A stretch of DNA of 64,000 bases, taken from contig NZ_CP173678.1 in NCBI RefSeq assembly GCF_051903925.1, positions 4,774,001 to 4,838,000 of the forward strand, in the 5' to 3' direction. This document shows positions 17,403 to 24,671 of the stretch, piece after piece. Below the pieces are notes generated by a model, which searched no databases, was not told the origin of the DNA, and saw only the letters and a list, made by a program, of their open reading frames with translations. Each line of letters opens with the position of its first letter. Position 1 is the stretch's first letter. A program made the translations under genes and the position numbers. Source of the DNA: G051903925 sp051903925 (GTDB taxonomy: Bacteria > Pseudomonadota > Alphaproteobacteria > Zavarziniales > Zavarziniaceae).

Positions 17403-17813
17403 ATGAGCCGCAGCCTGGTTGCCTATCTCGCGACGGCGATCCCGTTCCTCGCCATCGATTTCGTCTGGCTGAACTGGGCGTCGGGCGCGATCTATCGCCC
17501 GCGCCTGGGCAACCTCCTGCTGGAGCAGCCCAACATCGCGGCGGCGGGGGGCTTCTACCTGATCTATGCCGTGGCGGTCACGGCGCTGGTCGTGGTGCCG
17601 GCGCTCGATCGCGGCGCCTGGACCCACGCGCTGATGATGGGCGCGCTGTTCGGCTTTGCGGCCTATGGCACCTATGACATGACCAACCTGTCGACCCTGC
17701 GCGGCTGGTCGGTCACGGTGACGGTGATCGACATGGCCTGGGGCACGTTGCTGACGGCCACCGCCGCCACCATCGGCTTCTTCGTCACCCGGGCGATCCA
17801 TCCGCCCGCCTGA
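17403..17813 (+). CDS. DUF2177 family membrane protein
   Basis: A 136-residue inner-membrane protein with four hydrophobic segments. It has the family blocks AIPFLAIDFVWLNWASGAIYRPRLGNLL, MGALFGFAAYGTYDMTNLSTLRGW and DMAWGTLLTATAATIGF. It starts 22 bases after chrR and is probably in the rpoE transcript. DUF2177 genes recur beside cfa/DUF1365/oxidase sets, so it likely belongs to the same stress-lipid module. Its biochemical role is unknown to me. Confidence 0.88.
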   Translation: MSRSLVAYLATAIPFLAIDFVWLNWASGAIYRPRLGNLLLEQPNIAAAGGFYLIYAVAVTALVVVPALDRGAWTHALMMGALFGFAAYGTYDMTNLSTLRGWSVTVTVIDMAWGTLLTATAATIGFFVTRAIHPPA

Positions 17814-17902
17814 CCCGTCGCTCGCCCGAGCGCGGTGGCTGACGCAGGGGACGCATGCCCCTATGGTGTGCGCCGGAGACGCCACTAGAAGCCGTGCGAG
17901 CA

Positions 17903-18937
17903 ATGCAAACCCCTGGATATGACAAGCAGGCCGTGGAGGCCTGGATCGCAGCAAACGTTCCCAGCCTGACGCCACCGCTGGACTGGCACCGGCTGGAAGG
18001 CGGGCATTCCAACCTGACCTACATGCTGACCGATGCGCAGGGGCGCCGCGCCGTGATCCGGCGGCCGCCGCTGGGCGAACTGCTGCCCAAGGCGCACGAC
18101 ATGGGTCGCGAATGGGCGCTGATCTCCGCCCTCAGCCCCACGCCGGTGCCGGTGCCGCAGGCGCTTGGCTTCTGCGAGGACATGGCCGTCACGGGGCAGC
18201 GCTTCTATGTGATGAGCCATGTCGACGGCAAGCCGCTCTATACCGCCGACGATACCAACCGCCTGGTGCCCGAGAGCGAGCGGGTCAAGCTGGCGCATTC
18301 CTTCATCGACGTCCTGGCCGACCTGCATTCGGTCGACCCGGACGCCGTCGGCCTGGGCGACCTGGGCAAGCGCGACAGCTATGTGGGCCGGCAGCTCAAG
18401 ACCTGGTACCAGTCGTGGACCGCCTCGATCGAGCCGGCCCAATATGACGATCCCCGCGCACACGACCTGCAGCGCTTTTTCCTGGACAACATTCCCGACC
18501 AGGGGCCGATCCGCGTGGTGCATGGCGACTATGGCCTGCACAACTGCCTGACCGGGCCCAACCATGTGATCGCGGCGGTGGTGGACTGGGAAATCTCCAC
18601 CCTGGGCGATCCGCTGGCTGACCTCGCCTATGCCCTGAATCCCTGGCCCGATCCGTCGGACAGCCACGCGGCCACGCCGGGCACCGCGACCTCCGTTCCC
18701 GGCTTTCCTGCGCGCAGCGCGCTGGCGCGGCGCTATGCGGAGCGCACGGGCCGCGACCTGTCGGCGCTTGACTACTATGTCGGCTTCAACCGCTGGAAGA
18801 CGGCCGCGATCATCCATGGCGTCTATGCCCGCTACATGGCCGGCAAGAAGAGCGCCGAGGGCATCGACCTGAACGAGCTGCGCGGCCGTGTCGACCAGAA
18901 CCTGACGCTTGCCGCAGAAGCGGTGGCGCGACTCTAG
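17903..18937 (+). CDS. Phosphotransferase (APH) family protein, ACAD10-like
   Basis: A 344-residue kinase-like fold. Motifs are LEGGHSNLTYMLTDAQGRRAVIRRPP (nucleotide-binding strands), FYVMSHVDGKPLY, VVHGDYGLHNCL (the catalytic HGD-x4-N loop) and VVDWEISTLGDPLADLAY (metal-binding Asp). The RRPPLGELLPKAHDM stretch is typical of the branch fused to or beside acyl-CoA dehydrogenases in fatty-acid breakdown, where the substrate may be a hydroxyacyl-CoA. Start ATG 17903 is chosen by family; an ATG at 17855 would add 16 residues. Confidence 0.85.
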   Translation: MQTPGYDKQAVEAWIAANVPSLTPPLDWHRLEGGHSNLTYMLTDAQGRRAVIRRPPLGELLPKAHDMGREWALISALSPTPVPVPQALGFCEDMAVTGQRFYVMSHVDGKPLYTADDTNRLVPESERVKLAHSFIDVLADLHSVDPDAVGLGDLGKRDSYVGRQLKTWYQSWTASIEPAQYDDPRAHDLQRFFLDNIPDQGPIRVVHGDYGLHNCLTGPNHVIAAVVDWEISTLGDPLADLAYALNPWPDPSDSHAATPGTATSVPGFPARSALARRYAERTGRDLSALDYYVGFNRWKTAAIIHGVYARYMAGKKSAEGIDLNELRGRVDQNLTLAAEAVARL

Positions 18938-19011
18938 ATCGTCGGGGCAGCAGCCCCTGCTCCAGGATGCGGGGGGTATCCCGGGCGGATGCCACACCCC
19001 CGCGGCCAAAG

Positions 19012-19045
19012 AAAAACCCCGGAAGATCGGTGATCTTCCGGGGTT
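19012..19045 (-). terminator. Intrinsic terminator of tRNA-Ala
   Basis: A perfect 14-bp stem (AACCCCGGAAGATC facing GATCTTCCGGGGTT) with a GGT loop. On the minus strand it is followed by TTTTTC. It sits 5 bases past the 3' end of tRNA-Ala. The convergent phosphotransferase gene ends about 75 bases away on the other side. Confidence 0.9.
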
Positions 19046-19050
19046 CCGAC

Positions 19051-19126
19051 TGGTGGAGCTGAGCGGAATCGAACCGCTGACCTCCTCATTGCGAACGAGG
19101 CGCTCTCCCAACTGAGCTACAGCCCC
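19051..19126 (-). tRNA. tRNA-Ala (anticodon CGC)
   Basis: A 76-base cloverleaf starting GGGGCTGTAGCTCAG and ending with an encoded CCA. The anticodon stem CCTCG/TGAGG encloses the loop TTCGCAA, giving anticodon CGC for the codon GCG, heavily used in this GC-rich genome. The T-arm is GCGGTTCGATTCCGC. The gene reads leftward and is followed directly by the perfect-stem terminator. Confidence 0.97.
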
Positions 19127-19279
19127 GAAACCGGGGTCCGGCCTGCCCGGCCATCCCTGGCGGGACGGCCGGTGCCGATGCGGCGCGCACATTGCTTCTG
19201 GCGGCCCGCCCTGTCAAGCGGGGACTTTGGCCTGGATTAGGGCCTGGACCACAGTGCCGCGCCGGCCGGGCGCCCCAGC

Positions 19280-19308
19280 TTGCCAGTGCGGTCCGCATTG
19301 CCTACATG
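19280..19308 (+). promoter_or_regulatory. Possible sigma-70 promoter for yggT-yggU-folD
   Basis: TTGCCA and TACATG are 17 bases apart, 32 bases before the yggT ATG. Found by eye; the -10 is only a moderate match. Confidence 0.3.
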
Positions 19309-19339
19309 ACGACAACCCGAAACCCGAGGCGGTTGGCTT

Positions 19340-19642
19340 ATGGATCCGTTCACGACCCTGATTCTTGCGGTCCTCGACATCTATTCCTGGATCCTGATCG
19401 CCACCATCGTGCTGAGCTGGCTGGTCGCGTTCAACGTCGTCAATTCGCGCAACAATGTCGTCCGCACCATCGGCGAGGTGTTGTACCGCCTGACCGAGCC
19501 GGTCCTGCGGCCGATCCGCAACCTTCTGCCCAACATGGGCGGCCTGGACCTGTCGCCCATCGTGGTGTTCCTGGGCATCTGGTTCCTGCAGATGCTGATC
19601 GTGCGCTACATGGCGCCGGCCATGGTGGGCGCCGGATTCTGA
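19340..19642 (+). CDS. yggT: YggT family membrane protein
   Basis: A 100-residue inner-membrane protein with two hydrophobic segments (LILAVLDIYSWILIATIVLSWLV and LSPIVVFLGIWFLQML) and the family motif LTEPVLRPIRNLLPNMGGLDLSPIV. YggT proteins are linked to membrane or osmotic and envelope functions but the mechanism is unsettled. It overlaps yggU, an arrangement widespread in proteobacteria. Confidence 0.92.
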   Translation: MDPFTTLILAVLDIYSWILIATIVLSWLVAFNVVNSRNNVVRTIGEVLYRLTEPVLRPIRNLLPNMGGLDLSPIVVFLGIWFLQMLIVRYMAPAMVGAGF

Positions 19643-20028
19643 GCGGCGACGCCGATCCCGCCGCGCTGGGTGCCCGCGTCGTCGACGGCGGCATCCTGCT
19701 GGCGGTCCGCCTGACGCCCAAGGGCGGGACCGCCCGCATCGACGGGCTGGCCAGCGATGCCGCCGGGCGTTGCGTCCTGCGCGCCCGGGTGGCGGAAGCG
19801 CCGGAGAAGGGCCGCGCCAACCATGCGCTGTGCCGCCTGCTGGCCGACGCGTTCGGTGTCCCGGGCGGCGCGGTGCGGGTTGAGTCGGGTGCGGCGTCGC
19901 GGACCAAGACGGTGCGCATCGACGGCGCGGCGCCCGCGCTCTTGCGGACCCTTCGGGGATGGGCTACCAGCCCGGCAAACGACGGTCGCGGGTCCGTCGC
20001 AGCAGGCACGGCCGGGACGGGATCATGA
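19639..20028 (+). CDS. yggU: DUF167 (YggU) family protein, non-canonical start
   Basis: The core ILLAVRLTPKGGTARIDGLASDAAGRCVLRARVAEAPEKGRANHALCRLLADAFGVP...RVESGAASRTKTVRI is a typical DUF167 domain. No ATG, GTG or TTG lies between the end of yggT and this core in the right frame; the best start is CTG 19639 overlapping the yggT stop (CTGA), with ATT 19636 as an alternative. The C-terminus is about 20 residues longer than usual and ends by overlapping folD (ATGA), so translation is probably coupled across all three genes. Function unknown. Confidence 0.8.
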   Translation: MSGDADPAALGARVVDGGILLAVRLTPKGGTARIDGLASDAAGRCVLRARVAEAPEKGRANHALCRLLADAFGVPGGAVRVESGAASRTKTVRIDGAAPALLRTLRGWATSPANDGRGSVAAGTAGTGS

Positions 20029-20912
20029 GCACGGCATCGGTGATCGACGGCAAGGCCTTCGCGGCGGCCCTGCGCCAGCGCATCGGCGCGCGGGTGGCGG
20101 ACCTGGCCCCGTCCGGGCTGAAGCCCGGCCTGGCGGTGGTGCTGGTCGGCAGCGATCCCGCAAGCGAGGTCTATGTCCGGTCCAAGGCGCGGGAGACGCT
20201 GGCCGCCGGCATGGCCAGCTTCCAGCATGTCCTGCCCGAGACGACGACCGAGGAGGAGCTGCTGGCCCTGGTCGGGCGCCTGAACCGCGATCCGGCGGTG
20301 CACGGCATCCTGGTGCAACTGCCCTTGCCCAAGCACATCCGCGAGGCGATGGTCCTGGCCGCGATCAGCGTGGCGAAGGATGTCGACGGCTTCCACATCC
20401 TGAATGCCGGCCTGCTGGCCACGGGCCAGGCAGCGATGGTGCCCTGCACCCCGCTGGGCTGCCTGATGCTGCTGAAGGACCGCCTGGGCGACCTGTCGGG
20501 TCGCAAGGCGGTGGTCGTCGGCCGCTCCAACATCGTCGGGCGGCCCATGGCGCAGCTGCTGCTGCGCGAGAACTGCACGGTGACGGTCGCGCATTCGCGC
20601 ACCCGTGACCTGCCCGCCGAATGCCGGCAGGGCGACATCCTGGTGGCGGCCGTGGGCAGGCCCGAACTGATCCGCGGCGACTGGATCAAGCCGGGCGCCG
20701 TCGTGATCGACGTGGGCGTCAACCGGATTGAGCAGGGCGATGGCAAGACCCGCCTGATCGGCGATGTCTGCTTCGCCGAGGCGGTGCAGGTGGCGGGCGC
20801 CATCACCCCCGTGCCGGGGGGCGTGGGGCCGATGACGATCGCCTGTCTGCTGGCCAACACCGTCACCGCGGCCTGCCGCCAGGCCGGCCTGGACGAACCG
20901 CGCTTCGACTGA
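20025..20912 (+). CDS. folD: Methylenetetrahydrofolate dehydrogenase / methenyl-THF cyclohydrolase
   Basis: The bifunctional FolD converts 5,10-methylene-THF to 10-formyl-THF with NADP+. 295 residues, normal length. Motifs: AVVLVGSDPASEVYVRSKAR (catalytic Tyr and Lys), VHGILVQLPLP, DVDGFHILNAG, PCTPLGC, VVVGRSNIVGRPMAQLLL (nucleotide-binding), and PVPGGVGPMTIACLL. Its ATG overlaps the yggU stop. Confidence 0.97.
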   Translation: MSTASVIDGKAFAAALRQRIGARVADLAPSGLKPGLAVVLVGSDPASEVYVRSKARETLAAGMASFQHVLPETTTEEELLALVGRLNRDPAVHGILVQLPLPKHIREAMVLAAISVAKDVDGFHILNAGLLATGQAAMVPCTPLGCLMLLKDRLGDLSGRKAVVVGRSNIVGRPMAQLLLRENCTVTVAHSRTRDLPAECRQGDILVAAVGRPELIRGDWIKPGAVVIDVGVNRIEQGDGKTRLIGDVCFAEAVQVAGAITPVPGGVGPMTIACLLANTVTAACRQAGLDEPRFD

Positions 20913-20914
20913 GG

Positions 20915-21331
20915 TCAGCCGGGCGCCGGCTTCGCCATGGTGCCCGGCAGCTGCTCCAGGCCGTCCGTGACGGTGTAGTAGTCGCCGGCATCGGCCATGA
21001 AGATATGGCGCACCGTCGCCAGGCCGGTGGGCGCATCCAGCGTGCCGGCGGCGATTGCCACCTTGTCCTGGCCCACGCGTTCCCAGAACAGGCTGGAGCC
21101 GCAGGTCCGGCAGAAGCTGCGCAGGATGCCGGGCGAGCTTTCATAGCTGGCAAGGCCGTCTCGCGCGGCGAAGGACAGGGCCGCGCGGGGTGCGTCGGTA
21201 TAGGCGGCGACATGGCCGTGGAACCGCCGGCACATGCCGCAATGGCAGTTCACGACGGGACGCAGCGGCGCGGCAACCGTGAAGCGGACGGCCCCGCAGA
21301 GGCAGCCCCCGGCCACGGCACCGGCGCTCAT
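20915..21331 (-). CDS. GFA/CENP-V (Mss4-like) zinc-binding family protein
   Basis: A 138-residue protein with the cysteine pattern of the glutathione-dependent formaldehyde-activating family: GGCLCGAVRF, NCHCGMCRRFHG and SFCRTCGSSLFWE. It probably binds zinc and a small thiol adduct; true formaldehyde activation is unproven for most members. It overlaps the upstream propeller gene by 4 bases (same operon) and meets folD tail to tail with 2 bases between. Confidence 0.88.
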   Translation of the reverse strand: MSAGAVAGGCLCGAVRFTVAAPLRPVVNCHCGMCRRFHGHVAAYTDAPRAALSFAARDGLASYESSPGILRSFCRTCGSSLFWERVGQDKVAIAAGTLDAPTGLATVRHIFMADAGDYYTVTDGLEQLPGTMAKPAPG

Positions 21332-22206
21332 TCCTGGACGCCCTTCACCTCGAACACATAGTCGGTGTTGTAGGTACGGACATAGAGCCGATCGCCCTTC
21401 AGGATCAGCGTCTCTGGCCCGCTGCGCACGGGAACCTTCTGCACGGTCGTGCCGTCGCGCGAATCAAGGACGTAGAGGAAGTCCGGCTCCTCCGTGAAGC
21501 CATAGCCGGCGATCAGCGCGTCGGCCCCCGCCAGGACCAGGGTGCCGGCATTGGCGACCAGCGGATCGCTCTGCCACAGCAGCTTGCCCGTCGCGGGGTC
21601 GAAGGCGCTGACAAAGGCGTTGAGGCCCATCGACGAGCGCGCATAGGTGCGGTGGCCGGTGGCGACGAACAGCTTGTCCGGCCCCTCGATCATGGCCAGC
21701 GTCTCCAGCTCGACATAGTCCTTGTCGCCCGGCACGAAGCGCGGCGGCATGGTCCAGGCACTGAGGTCCAGCCCGGCCTGGCCGGCGCCGGGATGGGCCA
21801 CCACGATCAGCCGGCCCTGCCGCCCATAGCTGCCGGCGACGGCGCCGTTGGGACTGCGCACCGCGCGGTCCAGGGGCAGTCCCTGCGCCATGGGGGGCAG
21901 GCCAAAGGCGCCGGCATCGATGGTCCGGTCGATCGCCGCCCAGTCCCAGTTCATGCTGAGGCCGTTCTTGGCGAGCCATTCCTCGACCGTCTCGGTCGGG
22001 TTGCGCGTCTCGCTCAGCTTGCGCAGGCGGACCTGGCTGCGTTGGCCCTCCGGCACCTCGACCTCGCTCGCCAGGGTGCGGGCAAAGGGCGACGGATCGA
22101 CCGACAGGAATGCCACCGGATCCTGCTGCGCCCCGGCCGGCCGGCCCGACAGGCCGCCCAAGGCCAGGAAGGCCGCAACCGCCGCCCCGATCACCATACG
22201 CGTCAT
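21328..22206 (-). CDS. Exported propeller-like protein of unknown function
   Basis: A 292-residue protein with an N-terminal signal peptide (MTRMVIGAAVAAFLALGGLSGRPAGAQ). The C-terminal half has strand repeats of WD/PQQ-like type: VSAFDPATGKLLWQSDPLVANAGTLVLAGADALIAGYGF and LYVLDSRDGTTVQKVPVRSGPETLILKGDRLYVRT. The N-terminal part (SVDPSPFARTLASEVEVPEG...) is not recognised. The fold is likely a partial beta-propeller in the periplasm. It is followed by the GFA gene. ATG 22206 chosen because the signal peptide starts there. Confidence 0.6.
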   Translation of the reverse strand: MTRMVIGAAVAAFLALGGLSGRPAGAQQDPVAFLSVDPSPFARTLASEVEVPEGQRSQVRLRKLSETRNPTETVEEWLAKNGLSMNWDWAAIDRTIDAGAFGLPPMAQGLPLDRAVRSPNGAVAGSYGRQGRLIVVAHPGAGQAGLDLSAWTMPPRFVPGDKDYVELETLAMIEGPDKLFVATGHRTYARSSMGLNAFVSAFDPATGKLLWQSDPLVANAGTLVLAGADALIAGYGFTEEPDFLYVLDSRDGTTVQKVPVRSGPETLILKGDRLYVRTYNTDYVFEVKGVQE

Positions 22207-22303
22207 GACCACTCCCGTCGCACCATGCCGTTGCCGCCAATCTAGCGGCCGGGGACCGCTTCGGGAAAGAAGCACCCGTCACGCCGGCCAGGGGCTGCCC
22301 GGG

Positions 22304-23329
22304 TCAGGGCCGGCGGAGCCAGCGCGCCAGGTCGTCCAGGTCCGCCTTCAGGGCGGCCGTGGCGCCCGTGTCAAAGGCCATGAAGCCACCCCTGGCGGCG
22401 CAGCCGTCAAAGACGCGGGGCCATTGCGCCGCGGTCACGGTCACGCCGTCCTGGCGCTGGAAACGCCCCGGCTCCACCTCGCGGATCGTGCATCGGGTGA
22501 GGTCCTGCACGTTCATGTCCTGCGCCCCCAGCAGCGCCAGGAGGGGCTGGTCGAAGGCATGCGCGGCGCCAGCATGCACCACCATGCGGATTGCGGACGG
22601 ATCCGCCGCCTGGTCGCGCATCGCCTGGATCACGGGGGCGCAGGCGGCGGGCGGCGCGATCGTGTCCCGCTCGCCCAGGTGCACACTGATCCGCGCCCCC
22701 GGCACGGGACGCGAATCGGCCAGCTGAAGTCCGCACCAGGGATAGAGCGCGACATGGGCGGCAAAGCGTGGACCGTCCGCCGCGAGCACGCCCGCCACCC
22801 GCACCAGCCCGGCATAGAGGGCGGCGACCGCCCCCTTGGACGAGCCGATGACGGCGATCCGGTCGGCGCGGATGCGCGGATCCGTCGCCAGGCGCGCCAG
22901 TACGGCATAGGCGTCGGCGATCATGTCCAGCTCGGCCACGCGGGCCTGGTCCTGCGCCGTGTTGCGCACGCCGCGCGGCGTGAAGCTGTCGACCACGGCC
23001 ACCGCCAGGCCGCGGTCCAGCAACTCGCCCGCCGTGCGGTGCTCCAGGAAGCCTACCCCACTGGCCGAGTTCAGGATGACGACGGCAGCGAAGGGCGCAT
23101 CGCGCGCGCCCTCCGGCAGCATCAGTTCGACCGGAACCTGCGGCCCCGGCACAGGCGTGCCGTCCAGGAAGCCCAGGCTGTGGGAGGCCACCTGCCCCAG
23201 TTCGACCAGCGGGGCGGGCGGCATCGCCGCCGTCGTCGGCCCCGCGATCGCCAGAAGCAGTGCCGGACCCGCCAGCAGGACCCGGCAGGCCCGGGCCAGG
23301 CGCTGCCGGACGCCGGCCCGGGACGCCAT
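22304..23329 (-). CDS. Exported dienelactone hydrolase-like alpha/beta hydrolase
   Basis: A 341-residue alpha/beta hydrolase with a signal peptide (LARACRVLLAGPALLLAIAGPTTA). The nucleophile elbow is VIGSSKGAVAAL (G-S-S-K-G), the acid is in HLGERDTIAPP and the histidine in HAGAAHAFDQP, giving the full Ser-Asp-His triad. The spacing and GGVGFLEHRT-type N-terminal strand fit the dienelactone hydrolase family. Its ATG overlaps the stop of the upstream secreted protein (TGATG). Substrate unknown; export suggests an extracellular ester. Confidence 0.78.
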   Translation of the reverse strand: MASRAGVRQRLARACRVLLAGPALLLAIAGPTTAAMPPAPLVELGQVASHSLGFLDGTPVPGPQVPVELMLPEGARDAPFAAVVILNSASGVGFLEHRTAGELLDRGLAVAVVDSFTPRGVRNTAQDQARVAELDMIADAYAVLARLATDPRIRADRIAVIGSSKGAVAALYAGLVRVAGVLAADGPRFAAHVALYPWCGLQLADSRPVPGARISVHLGERDTIAPPAACAPVIQAMRDQAADPSAIRMVVHAGAAHAFDQPLLALLGAQDMNVQDLTRCTIREVEPGRFQRQDGVTVTAAQWPRVFDGCAARGGFMAFDTGATAALKADLDDLARWLRRP

Positions 23330-23850
23330 CAATTGCTGGCGAGCTGCGACATCCGGCCGGCGAAGGCGACTTGCCCCTTGCGGCAGGCGGAGGAGGCGCT
23401 GAGCGTGCCGCAATCGGTATAGCGGCTCCAGACCAGGCCGCCGGCCTCGTACATGTCCAGGCAGTCCTCGTAGTCGAAGATCACGCCGCGCAGGCGCAGG
23501 CACAGGCGATTGTCCTGCACGCGCCAATTGCCGTCGGCCGTCAGCGTGCGCCAGACCGTGCCCTTGGTCGCCTCGTCATAGGTGAGCAGCTTCATCTCGA
23601 AGTCGACCTTGCCATCGGAGGCGAAGGCGAAGCGGCCATTGGCGCGCTCGCCCTCGGCCACCAGCATCCGGCCGCGGACCAGCCCGTCGATTGCTGTCCC
23701 CTCCAGGGGCGAACCCTTGTACTCTGTGATCGCTGCCTTGATCGGGGGACCGTCACCCCCCAGGCCCCCTGGTGCATTGGCGCCCTGGACTGCAAGACCC
23801 GCCATCACGACAGACCCGACCATCAAAAAACGCGCAAGAAGGCGCCGCAT
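23329..23850 (-). CDS. Secreted protein of unknown function (173 residues)
   Basis: It has a signal peptide (MRRLLARFLMVGSVVMAGLAVQGANA) and a mature part with GERANGRFAFASDGKVDFEMKLLTYDEATKGTVWRTLTADGNWRV, several cysteines (LCLRLRG, DCLDMYE, TDCG, SACRKGQ) that could form disulfides. It looks like a small periplasmic beta protein. It is translationally coupled to the hydrolase that follows. Family not recognised. Confidence 0.6.
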   Translation of the reverse strand: MRRLLARFLMVGSVVMAGLAVQGANAPGGLGGDGPPIKAAITEYKGSPLEGTAIDGLVRGRMLVAEGERANGRFAFASDGKVDFEMKLLTYDEATKGTVWRTLTADGNWRVQDNRLCLRLRGVIFDYEDCLDMYEAGGLVWSRYTDCGTLSASSACRKGQVAFAGRMSQLASN

Positions 23851-23861
23851 TTTGATCCTCC

Positions 23862-24671
23862 CTATTCAAATTGGGGGCGAGTTTGCACGCCTTCGGCGGG
23901 CGGCGCAATGCCGGGAGGGCCAGATTGACGCAGCGGCTTCAGGCACCAGCGGCCGTCGAACCGGAAAAAGACCATGCCCCAGGCGGCAAATCGCGTCCGC
24001 AGCCAATAGGTTGTGAGGTAGGCAACGGCCGCACCGCCCAGGATGTCGCTGAGATAGTGCTGGGTCATCGCAACGCGGGCAAAGGCGACCGGAAGCGCCA
24101 GCGCCACGAACAGCCAGCGTCCGCGTGGCAGCAGGAAGCCCAGCGCCAGGGCCGCCGCGAAGGCGGTATTGGCGTGGCCGGAGGGAAAGGACGCGTTCTC
24201 GCTGCCGAAGGCGAAAAGCAGCCAATGGTAGTCGCCCGATTCGAACAGCAGGCGCGCGCGCGTCCGCCCGAAGACGACCTTGAGCAGGACCACGACTAGG
24301 CCAGACAAGGCAACCGCGGAGAAGAAGAAGGTCACCGCCTCCGCCAGGTGGCGGGTGCGCCGCCGCGTCGGCCCCGTCCCCGGCCCCATCAGCCGCCACG
24401 CCGCCCACAGGACCAGGGCCAGCACCCCCGACGGCCACAGGAACCAGGCCCCGTTGCCGACATCCTCCAGCAGCTTGAACAGGCCGGCATCGGCCTCCCG
24501 CGCCTTGAAGTAGTAGGCGACGGGACGATCGACCCAAAGGCTCATGCCCCAGACCAGCAGGGCGGCCAGGCCGGCCCAGGGCAGTGCGCGGGCGGCAAAG
24601 CGCAGCTTGCCGGTGGACGGCACGCCCAGGTGATGGGCGGCACGCCGGGCGCGGGCCCGCCAGCGCCTCAT
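23862..24671 (-). CDS. PAP2-family membrane phosphatase
   Basis: A 269-residue inner-membrane phosphatase with the three catalytic blocks: KVVFGRTRAR, PSGHANTAF and RVAMTQHYLSD (R-x5-H-x3-D), and about six hydrophobic segments. It overlaps the ArnT-like gene by 4 bases. PAP2 enzymes beside sugar transferases often dephosphorylate undecaprenyl pyrophosphate or lipid A phosphates; LpxE- or BacA-like roles are both possible. The start at ATG 24671 begins with a basic stretch (MRRWRARARRAAHH). Confidence 0.85.
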   Translation of the reverse strand: MRRWRARARRAAHHLGVPSTGKLRFAARALPWAGLAALLVWGMSLWVDRPVAYYFKAREADAGLFKLLEDVGNGAWFLWPSGVLALVLWAAWRLMGPGTGPTRRRTRHLAEAVTFFFSAVALSGLVVVLLKVVFGRTRARLLFESGDYHWLLFAFGSENASFPSGHANTAFAAALALGFLLPRGRWLFVALALPVAFARVAMTQHYLSDILGGAAVAYLTTYWLRTRFAAWGMVFFRFDGRWCLKPLRQSGPPGIAPPAEGVQTRPQFE

